This document shows positions 1-8,645 of a stretch of 36,087 nucleotides of DNA, piece after piece. The position numbers and the translations under genes were made by a program. The notes under the pieces are model-generated. The model was not told the DNA's origin and did not search any database. It was given only the letters and a program-made list of their open reading frames with translations. The DNA lies in contig VMCJ01000069.1 in assembly GCA_008081395.1 (NCBI GenBank), forward strand, positions 1 through 36,087, written 5' to 3'. This DNA is from Rhodospirillales bacterium. Lineage in GTDB: Bacteria > Pseudomonadota > Alphaproteobacteria > Bin95. Each line of letters opens with the position of its first letter. The first letter of the stretch is position 1.

Positions 1-299
1 AGGTTTTTTGACCCCCAATCATCAGCCGGATTTGTTACCAGATGGCAGGGCTGGAAAACGTTAAGGTCGATTTCCTCTTTAAGTTGAATAGAGTATCTTC
101 CATCTGAGAAGACAGCAGCCTTGTCTTTCAAAATAATTGAGATGCCGGCTGACCCTGTAAAACCAGTGAGCCATGCTAATCTCGCCGCAGATGCAGGTAC
201 ATATTCACCCTGAAATTCATCTGCTCGTGGCTGTATCCAGCCATCAAATCCTGCCTCTCGTAAAGCCTGTCGTAGGCGTGAGACATGCGCCAATGTCAT
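1..299 (-). CDS. pepP: Xaa-Pro aminopeptidase (M24 family), N-terminal part, cut by window edge
   Basis: The minus strand is open from an ATG at 297-299 to the left edge, giving 99 residues that are the start of a longer protein. The sequence has the N-terminal creatinase-type domain of the long proteobacterial aminopeptidase P group: a DGWIQPRADEFQGEYVP stretch near residues 19-35, then RLAWLTGFTGSAG and a VFSDGRYSIQ segment. The family removes an N-terminal residue preceding proline, using two metal ions bound in the C-terminal pita-bread domain. That domain lies outside this window, so the catalytic residues cannot be checked. An AAAGGG element about 6 bases upstream of the ATG supports the start. 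The gene is divergent from the 82-residue protein at 435. The family call is strong; the substrate specificity is only inferred. Confidence 0.88.
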   Translation of the reverse strand, partial: MTLAHVSRLRQALREAGFDGWIQPRADEFQGEYVPASAARLAWLTGFTGSAGISIILKDKAAVFSDGRYSIQLKEEIDLNVFQPCHLVTNPADDWGSKN

Positions 300-314
300 A
301 GGTGACCCTTTAGC

Positions 315-331
315 TTTGCAACGGTTGCAAA
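315..331. promoter_or_regulatory. Perfect 17-bp palindrome, possible operator upstream of pepP
   Basis: TTTGCAAC-G-GTTGCAAA is a perfect inverted repeat with 8-base arms around one base. It starts 15 bp upstream of the aminopeptidase start codon. A further half-site, TTGCAAC, occurs at 346-352. A symmetric site in a divergent promoter region suits a dimeric repressor, but no regulator is encoded nearby and chance cannot be excluded. Confidence 0.3.
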
Positions 332-434
332 ATTGTAATGCTGCATTGCAACAAAAACATGCCTCATTTTCAAAAAAGCTCCTATATGTCCGTTCAATGT
401 CAAAGTAACGCGACAGCAAATAAGGATGTTACAC

Positions 435-683
435 ATGTCAACGATAAAACCAATCAGCTCCCTAGAAGTTACAATTTTAGAGTGCCGGAGACGCGATGCG
501 CTTCAACTTACTCAGGCTTTGCTAGGGGTCTGGAATTCTATTACAGCACCCCACAATGCTGAGTCGGATAAACTTGAGGCCGCTATCTTAGCTTGTCAAA
601 AGAGAGATCGTGATTGCGTTAAAAACGCTTTGGCAGATGTTGTGGGTGAGCCAAGTGGCCCAACAACTACTGCGCGCGCCTAA
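435..683 (+). CDS. Hypothetical 82-residue protein with internal two-fold repeat
   Basis: I do not recognise this family. An ATG at 435 is preceded by AAGGA at 422-426, so it is preferred over the in-frame ATG at 426, which has that element abutting it. The protein contains two similar segments offset by 37 residues. The first runs from L10 and carries I14, L15, C17, R20, D21, A28, L29 and V32. The second runs from L47 and carries I51, L52, C54, R57, D58, A65, L66 and V69. The shared pattern is L-E-x-x-I-L-x-C-x-x-R-D-x6-A-L-x-x-V. This looks like a duplicated helical hairpin with one conserved cysteine per copy, plus an extra C61. There is no signal peptide or membrane segment. The 3' end overlaps the convergent prmA by 17 bases. 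The repeat supports a genuine protein; its function is unknown. Confidence 0.6.
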   Translation: MSTIKPISSLEVTILECRRRDALQLTQALLGVWNSITAPHNAESDKLEAAILACQKRDRDCVKNALADVVGEPSGPTTTARA

Positions 684-1596
684 CGGTTAAGGCGAGCCAA
701 TCACCTTTTCGTGTTCGCTTTTCCAAAGTAAGTCCGTGCGCTCTATGTGCCGTCATAACAAAGTTTTCTTGCCAGTAGAGAAATCCGGACAAAATAGCTC
801 TCCCTCCAGGCTTCAAAGCGTTGGCCAGGTCCCCCGCCATCGACCTAAGTGGTCTCGCTAGTATATTGGCTAAGACTAAATCAAAGGGCTCGATGCTTTT
901 GATTATCGGATTACTCCAGCCGTTAGCCTGAATCACCCTGCAAGACACATGATTTAACTTAGCTGCTGCTTTTGCAACTATTGCAGCGCGTTCATCAATG
1001 TCTGTCATAAGAAGCTGTGGCTTAGCCATCTTAGCTGCAGCTATACCTAGTACACCTGTGCCACAACCAAGATCGAGAACCCTTTTTGGCTGATGACGTT
1101 TAAGAGCAGCAGTTAACGCTTCAAGGCAAGCTTTTGTTGTTTCATGTTCACCGGATCCGAAGGCGGCTCCGGCCTCAATTTCTAGATCAATAACTCCTGG
1201 TCTAGCAGGTTCTGTTATGTGTCTTCCTCTTACACGAAAGCGCCCCACCTCGATTGGGGGTAGGTTCGCTAGAACCTCAGCCTGCCAGTCGATGTCGGGG
1301 ACTTCTGAGATAAACACTTCCGGTGGGTGCTCGTTAAGACTTGCGGCTGCTACTGCTATGGTCTGTTCTATGTAGGACTGGTTTGGCAAAGAGGTAGCTA
1401 TAGCTTCAATGGTACATGCTTCTGCCAGCCACAGATCTCCAGCCCAATTTGCCGGCTCCGGTAAACCGCGAGAAATCGTAATATTGTTACTCGCTTCAGA
1501 TACAGAAATTGCTTCTGAAAAAGGCTCCAGCGCCGACTCGTAAACTTCCGCTGAAACTGCTGACGTGGAGATAGTTATTTTCCAGGTTGGACTCAT
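667..1596 (-). CDS. prmA: Ribosomal protein L11 methyltransferase
   Basis: PrmA uses S-adenosylmethionine to methylate ribosomal protein L11 in the cytoplasm. The 309-residue product has an N-terminal substrate-recognition region, an AFGSGEHETT motif at residues 145-154, the SAM-binding motif LDLGCGTGVLG around 174-184, and the post-I catalytic-loop motif ANILARPL near 244. All of these fit PrmA, and the length is slightly above the E. coli enzyme. The ATG overlaps the stop of the upstream helicase gene as ATGA (1593-1596), so the two genes are very likely translationally coupled. The 3' end overlaps the convergent small gene at 435-683 by 17 bases. Confidence 0.95.
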   Translation of the reverse strand: MSPTWKITISTSAVSAEVYESALEPFSEAISVSEASNNITISRGLPEPANWAGDLWLAEACTIEAIATSLPNQSYIEQTIAVAAASLNEHPPEVFISEVPDIDWQAEVLANLPPIEVGRFRVRGRHITEPARPGVIDLEIEAGAAFGSGEHETTKACLEALTAALKRHQPKRVLDLGCGTGVLGIAAAKMAKPQLLMTDIDERAAIVAKAAAKLNHVSCRVIQANGWSNPIIKSIEPFDLVLANILARPLRSMAGDLANALKPGGRAILSGFLYWQENFVMTAHRAHGLTLEKRTRKGDWLALTVRRAQ

Positions 1597-3914
1597 ATTT
1601 TTTCAACGAAGCTCGCAATTACTGTTTTGGTACCAGCTTGTTCAAAATTGATCTCAAGTCTGTCTGCGTTCATATCTTCGATCCGACCATAACCAAACTT
1701 CTGGTGAAAAATTCTTTCGCCAATGGCAAACAGCTGACTGACCGCTTCATGACCTTTAACTTCTGAGCTAACGCCTTCGATAATATCCGTACGTCTCCCG
1801 GATGCTTTTTGGCCCATCGTAAGGGTTCTCGCGGATACGTAGCCACCATGCGTATCCCCATAGCCTTCAAACGTATAACCTGAAGAACCATAAGGGAGCC
1901 CGCCAGAGTGATTGGCATGGTCTGAGCGAACGTGTTCTTTAGGCAGCTCATCGATAAACCTGGACGGTAACGAAGACACCCATTGATTATATACTCGTCT
2001 ATTGGCGGCAGCAGAAATGATCGCGCATTTTTTTGCGCGCGTTAAACCTACGTACGCAAGGCGCCTCTCCTCTTCCAGGCCTGCCAGGCCGCTTTCGTCA
2101 ATAGCCCGCTGGTTAGGAAACATGCCGTCCTCCCAGCCAGGAAGAAAGACAATGTCAAATTCTAGGCCTTTAGCAGCATGGAGGGTCATTATGCTTATTA
2201 AATCGTCTCCAGCGTCTGCATCAATTTCCATTACAAGGCTCACGTGTTCAAGAAACCCTTGGAGGTTTTCGAAATCACTGATGGCCCGGACTAATTCTTT
2301 GAGGTTTTCTAGTCTACCAGCGGCTTCTGGTGATTTATCGTTGCGCCACATGTCTACATAGCCGGATTCATCCAAGATGGTTTCGACTACTTCAAGATGT
2401 TCAACACCTTGCTCAATAAGGCGCCAACGATCAAAAGCTTGGATTAAATCAGACAATGTTTTGCGAGTTTTGGGTCTTAGACTTTCGGCAGCAGCTAGCT
2501 TCCTACACGCCTCAAACAGCGATATTCTTTCCTGACGCGCCAAGTTATGAGCAGCTTGGATGGTTGCAGCACCTAAGCCACGTTTGGGGGTGTTGATTAT
2601 GCGCTCGAAAGCCAAATCATCGTCTGGCGATAGTGTGACTCTTAAGTAAGCAATAGCATCACGAATTTCTAAGCGCTCGTAAAATCTTGGACCGCCAATC
2701 ACACGATATGGAAGGCCTAAGGTCACAAAACGCTCTTCGAATGCACGCGACTGGAAGCTTGCGCGAACTAGAATGGCTATTTCCGAGAGAGAAGTTTGCT
2801 TTCGCTGAAAGTTTTCGATCTCTTCTCCTACTATCCTTGCTTCTTCATCTCCATCCCAAACCAAATTTAGATGTACGGGCTCACCCATATCTGCTTCGGT
2901 CCACAAAGTTTTTCCAAGTCTGGTTTCATTGTTCGAGATTAAGCCGGAGGCAGCTCCTAAAATATGTCCAGTCGAACGATAATTTCGCTCAAGACGAACA
3001 ACTTGTGCCCCAGGGAAGTCCTTTTCGAAGCGGAGAATATTTCCAACTTCAGCACCTCGCCAGCCATAGATGGATTGATCATCATCGCCGACACAGCAGA
3101 TGTTCTTGTGTTCTTGGGCTAACAGGCGAAGCCAAAGATACTGGGCAACGTTGGTATCCTGATATTCATCGACAAGGACGTATTTAAAACGTTGTCGCCA
3201 TTCCCTCAGAATTTCGGGTTCTGACTGAAAAATAGAGCACACGTGCAGAGTGAGATCCCCAAAATCAGCAGCATTTAACGTTTTTAGGCGCTCTTGGTAC
3301 TGGGCATAGAGATGGATGGCGCGCCCTCCTGCAAAATCCCCAGGGTCTCCGTTACTAACTTTTGAAGGTGTCTCTGCTCTGTCCTTCCAGCGCTGAATTC
3401 GTGCCATCAAAGCACGAGGAGGCCAGCGTGCTGTGTCGATATTTTCGGCCTGCATAAGTTGTTTTAGTAGCCGGAGCTGGTCATCGCTATCCAGAATAGT
3501 GAAGTTAGATTTTAGGCCAACCACCTCAGCGTGACGGCGCAGCATTCGGGTTGCAAGAGCATGAAAGGTACCTAACCACATCCCCTCTGCGACCCCACCG
3601 ATCAATTCGGTTACACGGTCCTTCATTTCTCGTGCAGCTTTATTTGTGAAAGTAACGGCAAGAATTTGTCTTGGCCAAGCTTTCCCTTCAACCAAAAGAT
3701 GCGCAATCCTGGTGGTTAATGCTTTCGTTTTTCCGGTACCAGCTCCAGCAAGCATTAGGAGCGGCCCATCGAGAGTTTCGACTGCTAACCTCTGTTCTTC
3801 ATTCAACGCGTTAAGATATGGAGGAGGCAAGCCAGGTCTATGACCTGAAACAGGCTGCATGGGGCTTGGTCGGTCAGCCCCATCATCGAATGGATTAATG
3901 AATTCTGAAGACAT
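1593..3914 (-). CDS. uvrD: UvrD/PcrA-type DNA helicase (superfamily 1A)
   Basis: This 773-residue ATP-dependent 3'-to-5' DNA helicase should act in nucleotide-excision and mismatch repair. It shows the ordered SF1A motifs: a Q motif (LNEEQRLAV, about 37-45), Walker A GAGTGKT at 57-63, VDEYQDTN (motif II), GDDDQSIYGWRGA (motif III), NYRST (motif IV), TLHAAKGLEFD (motif V) and VGLTRAKK (motif VI). The last 50 or so residues (IGERIFHQKFGYGRIEDM and following) match the C-terminal Tudor-like domain of PcrA/UvrD that contacts RNA polymerase. A proline-rich leader of about 35 residues precedes the helicase core, as in many alphaproteobacterial homologues. It is first in a two-gene unit with prmA. 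UvrD rather than Rep is supported by the C-terminal domain. Confidence 0.94.
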   Translation of the reverse strand: MSSEFINPFDDGADRPSPMQPVSGHRPGLPPPYLNALNEEQRLAVETLDGPLLMLAGAGTGKTKALTTRIAHLLVEGKAWPRQILAVTFTNKAAREMKDRVTELIGGVAEGMWLGTFHALATRMLRRHAEVVGLKSNFTILDSDDQLRLLKQLMQAENIDTARWPPRALMARIQRWKDRAETPSKVSNGDPGDFAGGRAIHLYAQYQERLKTLNAADFGDLTLHVCSIFQSEPEILREWRQRFKYVLVDEYQDTNVAQYLWLRLLAQEHKNICCVGDDDQSIYGWRGAEVGNILRFEKDFPGAQVVRLERNYRSTGHILGAASGLISNNETRLGKTLWTEADMGEPVHLNLVWDGDEEARIVGEEIENFQRKQTSLSEIAILVRASFQSRAFEERFVTLGLPYRVIGGPRFYERLEIRDAIAYLRVTLSPDDDLAFERIINTPKRGLGAATIQAAHNLARQERISLFEACRKLAAAESLRPKTRKTLSDLIQAFDRWRLIEQGVEHLEVVETILDESGYVDMWRNDKSPEAAGRLENLKELVRAISDFENLQGFLEHVSLVMEIDADAGDDLISIMTLHAAKGLEFDIVFLPGWEDGMFPNQRAIDESGLAGLEEERRLAYVGLTRAKKCAIISAAANRRVYNQWVSSLPSRFIDELPKEHVRSDHANHSGGLPYGSSGYTFEGYGDTHGGYVSARTLTMGQKASGRRTDIIEGVSSEVKGHEAVSQLFAIGERIFHQKFGYGRIEDMNADRLEINFEQAGTKTVIASFVEKI

Positions 3915-4252
3915 AAAGAGATATATAGCGTGAATCAGAAAGGAGTGCTTGTGGATTGCAGAAAGATTACGGCGGTATGAGAAAGTAAAACAAAAATTGA
4001 ATTTTAAACCTAGCCAAAGTTTATAACTGTTAAGTTAACCGAAGCCTAAAAAAACATCTTGGAGAACAATGTAGGCCTTAAGAGAGAGCACAGGCGGCAA
4101 CAGTGCCAAGCAGACACATTGATATAAAAATGATCATGTGGGGCATAGAAATATTTCATCCAAGCAAAGGACTTACACAGTAAGCTTTTAATTGTGCTAG
4201 CATTCTACATCCAATGTTTCGATAGGTGAAAATTTATTCAGGAGCCGTTGTC
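3915..4252. other. Intergenic region between divergent uvrD and TPP-enzyme genes
   Basis: This 338-base AT-rich spacer must hold the promoters for both divergent units. A TATATA run lies at about 3919-3925 just before uvrD. A TTGATA hexamer at 4119-4124 could be a -35 element for the plus-strand gene, but no convincing -10 follows at the right spacing. A short inverted repeat, CTTAC-ACA-GTAAG, lies at 4172-4184. I see no coding sequence or RNA gene. Confidence 0.4.
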
Positions 4253-5905
4253 ATGAGTGGGTATAATGTTGGGGACTTAGTTGCGGAATTTTTACAACAA
4301 GTGGGCGTTGACACAGTTTTTGGTGTGGTTTCCGTGCACAATATCCCAATGTTGGATGCGATTGGCCGGCGGAATGCGGTTCGTGTGATTGGCGCGCGCG
4401 GTGAGATGGGTGCGGGGCACATGGCTGATGCATACGCACGGGCGCGCGGTGGTTTGGGCGCCTTTTTCACCTCAACGGGACCTGGTGCTGCAAATGCCCC
4501 CGGCGCGCTTGTAGAAGCACGGTTCGCTTCTTCACCTATATTACATTTCACCGGACAAACGGCGACCGCTAACCTTGATAAGGAACAAGGTGCGGTGCAT
4601 GACGTCATGGACCAGCTTGGGATGCTTAAAGCTACATCTAAGGCGGCATTCCGCATTAGAGCGCCAGAGATGGCTCTTGGTGTTTTGATGAAGGCGGCCA
4701 CAGAAGCTTTAAGCCATCCAATGGGCCCAGTGTCTATCGAAATTCCTATCGATGTGCAGCGTGCCCAAATCAGTCGGCCAACTATGCTTGATAACCTTAA
4801 GATAGAAACTCCAAAAGGAGATGCTGGTGATCCTGATAGTTTGGATGTTCTTGCTGAAATGGCATCACAAGCAAAACGCCCTCTCATATGGTGTGGTACT
4901 GGAGCTCGACACGCCAGAGAAGCTGTACTTCGCTTAACAGAAATGGGTTTTGGTGTCGTAACGTCTGTTAATGGCAGAGCAGTCATACCAGAAACGCACC
5001 CAATGACCTTGGGTGCGTTCCAAGCAACCCCTGAAGTTGAAAACCTCTATCAAACAGTAGACTTCATGCTAATTGCAGGTGGACGATTAAGAGGACACGA
5101 AACAAGAGATCTCGCTCTTCAGCTGCCAGAGATGCGCGCCCAAATTGATGTAGATCCATCAGCTTGCGGACGTACATACAGTGTTGAGCATTTTCATGTG
5201 GGTGATGCATCCGAAGCACTATCTGCACTGGCCGATCGATTGGAAGGGCGAATGAAAGTTGCACCAGACTGGGCGCAAGACCTTGCTACTTGTCTGAAAG
5301 AAACTCGGCATAACTATCGGAAGCAACTAGGCCCTTATGCTGATTTTCCAGAGATTTTCCGAGATGCAATGCCATCAGATGCCATTTGGGCTCGTGATGT
5401 CACAATGAACAACACCACCTGGGGCAACAGGTGCTTGCAGCTGGAAAATCCAAGCCAGAATATTTATCCGGTTGGTGCTGCTATTGGACCAGGATTTCAA
5501 TTTGGAATTGGTGCGGCTTTCGGAGCGAATGGGCGAAAGACAGTAGCAATAACTGGTGATGGCGGCTTTTACTTAAATATGACGGAGTTATGGACTGCGG
5601 CACAGGAAAAGCCGGATGTAGCTATAGTCATTTTTAACGATGCAGGGTACGGCGTTATTAAGGATATTCAAGACGCCCTTTATGGAGAACGACACTATTT
5701 TGCAGACCCAATCGGACCAGATCTTGAGGGGCTCGCAAAGTTGGCGGGTCTTCCATACTTCCGAGTTTCTTCAGTGAACGAGATGGGCCCACAGTTGAAG
5801 GCAGCTATCGCTACTGAAGGTCCTTCTTTAGTAGAGGTTGAAATGACAAAAATTGGGAAACTGCCCAGATATTATCAGCCGCCACCCTATGCGGTTAAGA
5901 AATAA
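4253..5905 (+). CDS. Thiamine diphosphate-dependent enzyme, acetolactate synthase-like
   Basis: The 550-residue product has the three-domain layout of the acetolactate synthase/benzoylformate decarboxylase superfamily. The N-terminal pyrimidine-binding domain carries the cofactor-activating glutamate E51 in ARGEMGAGHMADAYAR. A central Rossmann-like domain follows. The C-terminal diphosphate domain has the ThDP signature GDG at 435-437, followed by N462 in IFNDAGYG. The ATG at 4253 is chosen because AGGAG lies 8 bases upstream; an in-frame GTG at 4226 lacks a site. No acetolactate synthase small subunit lies nearby, and the gene stands alone between a divergent uvrD and a convergent purK. It is therefore more likely a catabolic 2-oxoacid decarboxylase or carboligase than the isoleucine/valine enzyme. 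The substrate cannot be named from sequence. Confidence 0.85.
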   Translation: MSGYNVGDLVAEFLQQVGVDTVFGVVSVHNIPMLDAIGRRNAVRVIGARGEMGAGHMADAYARARGGLGAFFTSTGPGAANAPGALVEARFASSPILHFTGQTATANLDKEQGAVHDVMDQLGMLKATSKAAFRIRAPEMALGVLMKAATEALSHPMGPVSIEIPIDVQRAQISRPTMLDNLKIETPKGDAGDPDSLDVLAEMASQAKRPLIWCGTGARHAREAVLRLTEMGFGVVTSVNGRAVIPETHPMTLGAFQATPEVENLYQTVDFMLIAGGRLRGHETRDLALQLPEMRAQIDVDPSACGRTYSVEHFHVGDASEALSALADRLEGRMKVAPDWAQDLATCLKETRHNYRKQLGPYADFPEIFRDAMPSDAIWARDVTMNNTTWGNRCLQLENPSQNIYPVGAAIGPGFQFGIGAAFGANGRKTVAITGDGGFYLNMTELWTAAQEKPDVAIVIFNDAGYGVIKDIQDALYGERHYFADPIGPDLEGLAKLAGLPYFRVSSVNEMGPQLKAAIATEGPSLVEVEMTKIGKLPRYYQPPPYAVKK

Positions 5906-5975
5906 AATATTTTATCGGGGTAATGGAAGGATCAGTGTTAGGGCAACTTATTGCGTTTATTTTTAGCTAATTTGC

Positions 5976-7046
5976 TTATTGTGCTTTGTTCCAGTGTCCC
6001 ATTTTGCGGCCTGTTCGCGCTTCAGTTTTCCCGTATAGATGAAGATGAACGTTTGGGTCGGCTAGCAATTTAGGCCACTCAGTTACCTCATCTCCTAAGA
6101 TGTTTGTCATTTCTGCTGGGCGCAGGATTTGTGTTGAACCTAAGGGCAAACCCATTGCGCAACGCACCAATTGCTCAAATTGGCAGGTTGCCGCGAAATC
6201 CATGGTCCAATGGCCCGAATTGTGCGGTCGAGGGGCCATCTCATTCACGATAAGCTGGTGATCTTCCGTGACAAACATTTCGATTGCTAAAAGGCCTATC
6301 ATATCGAGCCCCTCGATGGCCTGGGATGCGAGATATTCTGCCTCTTCCGCTAATTTTCCAAGTTCTGCAGCTGGTGCAATCGTTTGTCGAAGTATGTGAT
6401 TTTCGTGCCTATTCTCTACAGCCGGATAGGATTTGATTTTTCCCATGACATCACGGGCAGATATTACTGAAATTTCTCTGGTAAAATTTACAAATCCCTC
6501 TGCTATGGAGGGAGATTGTCCTAATTCAGCCCAAGCGGCCTTTACGTCAGAAGAACTTGTAATCTTGACTTGACCTTTTCCATCATAACCAAAACGTCTG
6601 GTCTTCAGGATGATCGGAGATCCAAAGACATCCAATGCCTTCAATATATCTTCTGGCCCGTCAACAGCTTGGAAAGGCGCAGCCTTAAAACCAACACTTT
6701 CCAAATATTTTTTTTCAACCAAGCGATCTTGGGCAGTTGCAAGAGCCCGAGCATTTGGTCGGGCAGGCTTCAACTCGGCGAGCAGAGTGAGAGCTGCCTC
6801 TGGAACGTTTTCAAATTCCACTGTGATGGAATCTACGTTAGCTGCAAAGGCCTCTAGCGCAGGCTGATCATTATAATCCGCGCAGGTAAAGCGCCAGGCA
6901 ACATCGGATGCGGGGGAATCTTTTTCTGGCGCGAAGATATGGGTACGGTAGCCTAAATTGGCAGCAGCAAGCGCTGTCATTCTGCCTAATTGCCCACCGC
7001 CGAGAATGCCGAGAACGCTGCCAGGAGGAATCATTTGTTGTACCAT
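5976..7046 (-). CDS. purK: 5-(carboxyamino)imidazole ribonucleotide synthase
   Basis: PurK is an ATP-grasp enzyme that carboxylates aminoimidazole ribonucleotide with bicarbonate and ATP to give N5-CAIR, in de novo purine synthesis. The 356-residue product begins with PPGSVLGILGGGQLGRM, the N-terminal nucleotide fold. It ends with the conserved MAPRPHNSGHWTMDFA and QFEQLVRCAMGLPLG segments. The ATG at 7044-7046 shares its A with the purE TGA (TGATG), which fixes the start over a TTG one codon upstream and an ATG four codons downstream. Order and overlap show purE-purK translational coupling. It is convergent with the upstream ThDP enzyme gene. Confidence 0.96.
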   Translation of the reverse strand: MVQQMIPPGSVLGILGGGQLGRMTALAAANLGYRTHIFAPEKDSPASDVAWRFTCADYNDQPALEAFAANVDSITVEFENVPEAALTLLAELKPARPNARALATAQDRLVEKKYLESVGFKAAPFQAVDGPEDILKALDVFGSPIILKTRRFGYDGKGQVKITSSSDVKAAWAELGQSPSIAEGFVNFTREISVISARDVMGKIKSYPAVENRHENHILRQTIAPAAELGKLAEEAEYLASQAIEGLDMIGLLAIEMFVTEDHQLIVNEMAPRPHNSGHWTMDFAATCQFEQLVRCAMGLPLGSTQILRPAEMTNILGDEVTEWPKLLADPNVHLHLYGKTEARTGRKMGHWNKAQ

Positions 7047-7558
7047 CAATCTTCTGGCGCCTCAGGTACGTCTTTCGTTTGTTTGGCCCGCCAGATAGAT
7101 AAACGCTCAGCAATTCCTGAATCTGTCAGAGCGAGTATAGCGGCGGCAAAAAGGCCAGCATTGGTAGCGCCCGACTCACCTATTGCAAAGGTAGCCGTTG
7201 GAACGCCGGCCGGCATTTGTACAATTGACAGTAAACTATCAACCCCGTTCAGCATCCTGCTAGGGGCTGGCACGCCCAGCACAGGAAGGTCGGTCATTGC
7301 CGCTGCCATGCCGGGAAGATGAGCTGCGCCTCCAGCGCAGGCAATTATTACCTGTAAACCGCGATCTTTTGCGGAATGAGCATACTCATACAGTCGATCA
7401 GGTGTTCTGTGAGCAGAAACCACTTTCGCTTCATGCGGTATATCTAATGTTTTAAGAATTAAAGCTGCTTTACCGATTATTGGCCAATCGCTGCGACTGC
7501 CCATTATGATTCCCACTTTCGGATTCTTTTGCTCAGGCACTAGGGGCTTCTCCCACAT
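7046..7558 (-). CDS. purE: N5-carboxyaminoimidazole ribonucleotide mutase
   Basis: PurE class I converts N5-CAIR, made by PurK, to CAIR in purine synthesis. The 170-residue protein has [12 protein letters not shown] at the N-terminus, the [13 protein letters not shown] motif with the catalytic histidine, a glycine-rich [12 protein letters not shown] loop, and the [15 protein letters not shown] segment. Length is normal for the class I enzyme. The adjacent purK supports the bacterial two-step route rather than a class II AIR carboxylase. It is the promoter-proximal gene of the purE-purK pair, downstream of the YdcH-like gene with an 87-base gap. Confidence 0.96.
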   Translation of the reverse strand: MWEKPLVPEQKNPKVGIIMGSRSDWPIIGKAALILKTLDIPHEAKVVSAHRTPDRLYEYAHSAKDRGLQVIIACAGGAAHLPGMAAAMTDLPVLGVPAPSRMLNGVDSLLSIVQMPAGVPTATFAIGESGATNAGLFAAAILALTDSGIAERLSIWRAKQTKDVPEAPED

Positions 7559-7645
7559 AGGGTCACCGAAAGCGCGTCAGTATATGGTTCCACCAAACGA
7601 CCGCAAGCCCAAACGGAAGTACCCTAATTTTGAAATTATTTAAAC

Positions 7646-7885
7646 TTAGGCGATGATGTCTGGCGTTTCGCCTGCCTCTAGTCGATCTATAACATCCTTA
7701 AGTTTGAGTTTGCGTTTCTTCAATCTTTGAACTTGTAACTGATCAAAATGCGCCTGTTCACCCAGGGTCGCGATAGCATAATCGAGATCCCGATGTTCTG
7801 CCTTCAGGTTCTCAAGCTTTGCAAGGATTTCTGTGTTTTCTGAAGTTTCACTCACGAAAGCAGTCTCCCCGTCTTGCAAGCCCAT
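7646..7885 (-). CDS. YdcH-like protein (DUF465)
   Basis: This 79-residue protein is highly charged and almost wholly helical. Its leucine-spaced segment (LAKLENLKAEHRDLDYAIATL, then LQVQRLKKRKLKLKDVIDRLE) is characteristic of the small DUF465/YdcH coiled-coil family. The C-terminal PDIIA tail after the LKKRKL-LKD motif is typical of alphaproteobacterial members. No enzymatic role is known for the family. It lies just upstream of purE on the same strand and may be co-transcribed with it. Confidence 0.85.
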   Translation of the reverse strand: MGLQDGETAFVSETSENTEILAKLENLKAEHRDLDYAIATLGEQAHFDQLQVQRLKKRKLKLKDVIDRLEAGETPDIIA

Positions 7886-7977
7886 AATCCGACTACAATG
7901 GGATTACTAGAATCTCTCGGCGCTGAAGCTAAACTATATACTGTTTTATCCAAACTACCCATGGAAACCACTGAGCT

Positions 7978-8451
7978 GTGAAAGAAAATTCAAAAACAGA
8001 TGGAGCAGCTTTCTGGGAACACGCACTGAATTTTTATAATCAACCTGGGGCAAAGGAAGTATTGCTTGACTACCAAGATAGACTTGAAGTGGATGTTATG
8101 GCGTCACTTTGGGCTTTGTCAGCTGCGGTCGAGGGGCGGTCTTTAAACGCAGAAGATGTTAATGAGTTCTTTGCATTAACAAACAAAGCCCGAATGGAGG
8201 CTTCCCGGCTTCGTAAACTTCGGAGGAAGGCCAAGTCTGATGGTTGTCCAGAATACCAGCGCCTGCAAATACAGGAGTTGGCAGCAGAGCGAGCCGTCGC
8301 TTCATCAGCACCTCCAATCAATTCTGTAGGGAAGGCGGACATTTTTGATGCAAATCTTGGTTTTAGAAATTTAAAGCTAACGCTCGCGATAAGTGCTCCA
8401 AAAGTTACCCAGGCTGAAATTTGGAAGTTGACTAAGATAATTATTGGCTAG
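7978..8451 (+). CDS. TIGR02444 / DUF2390 family protein
   Basis: The N-terminal part reads FWEHALNFYNQPGAKEVLLDYQDRLEVDVMASLWALSA, which fits the family pattern of FW, a YxxPG element, LQD-like residues and DVxxxLW. Residues 60-110 are helical and basic. The function of the family is unknown. A TGA two codons upstream limits the start to the GTG at 7978, since the next ATG (8098) would remove the family motif. The ribosome-binding site is weak (GGA about 12 bases upstream). It is divergent from the DUF465 gene with 92 bases between them. Family call moderately confident; role unknown. Confidence 0.75.
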   Translation: MKENSKTDGAAFWEHALNFYNQPGAKEVLLDYQDRLEVDVMASLWALSAAVEGRSLNAEDVNEFFALTNKARMEASRLRKLRRKAKSDGCPEYQRLQIQELAAERAVASSAPPINSVGKADIFDANLGFRNLKLTLAISAPKVTQAEIWKLTKIIIG

Positions 8452-8645
8452 TGCTATTAGTCGGCGTCTGACAGATACCTGTTTTTTAAATTTTACTGAC
8501 CTCTGCTCTTTCCGTGGACCGGGTTTTATGTTTTGGGTGATGGGAACCGGTGTGCTATCGAAACGACAAAATTCTAATGAATATTTGACGATGCTGTGCC
8601 GGGTAAGCATTTATCTGGAAGCTGTAACATATAAGGTCATATTTT

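Noticed and set aside
5902-5915. AT palindrome ATAAAATATTTTAT after the ThDP enzyme gene
   Set aside because: It has no GC content or T-tract and falls at the end of the coding sequence; not a terminator.
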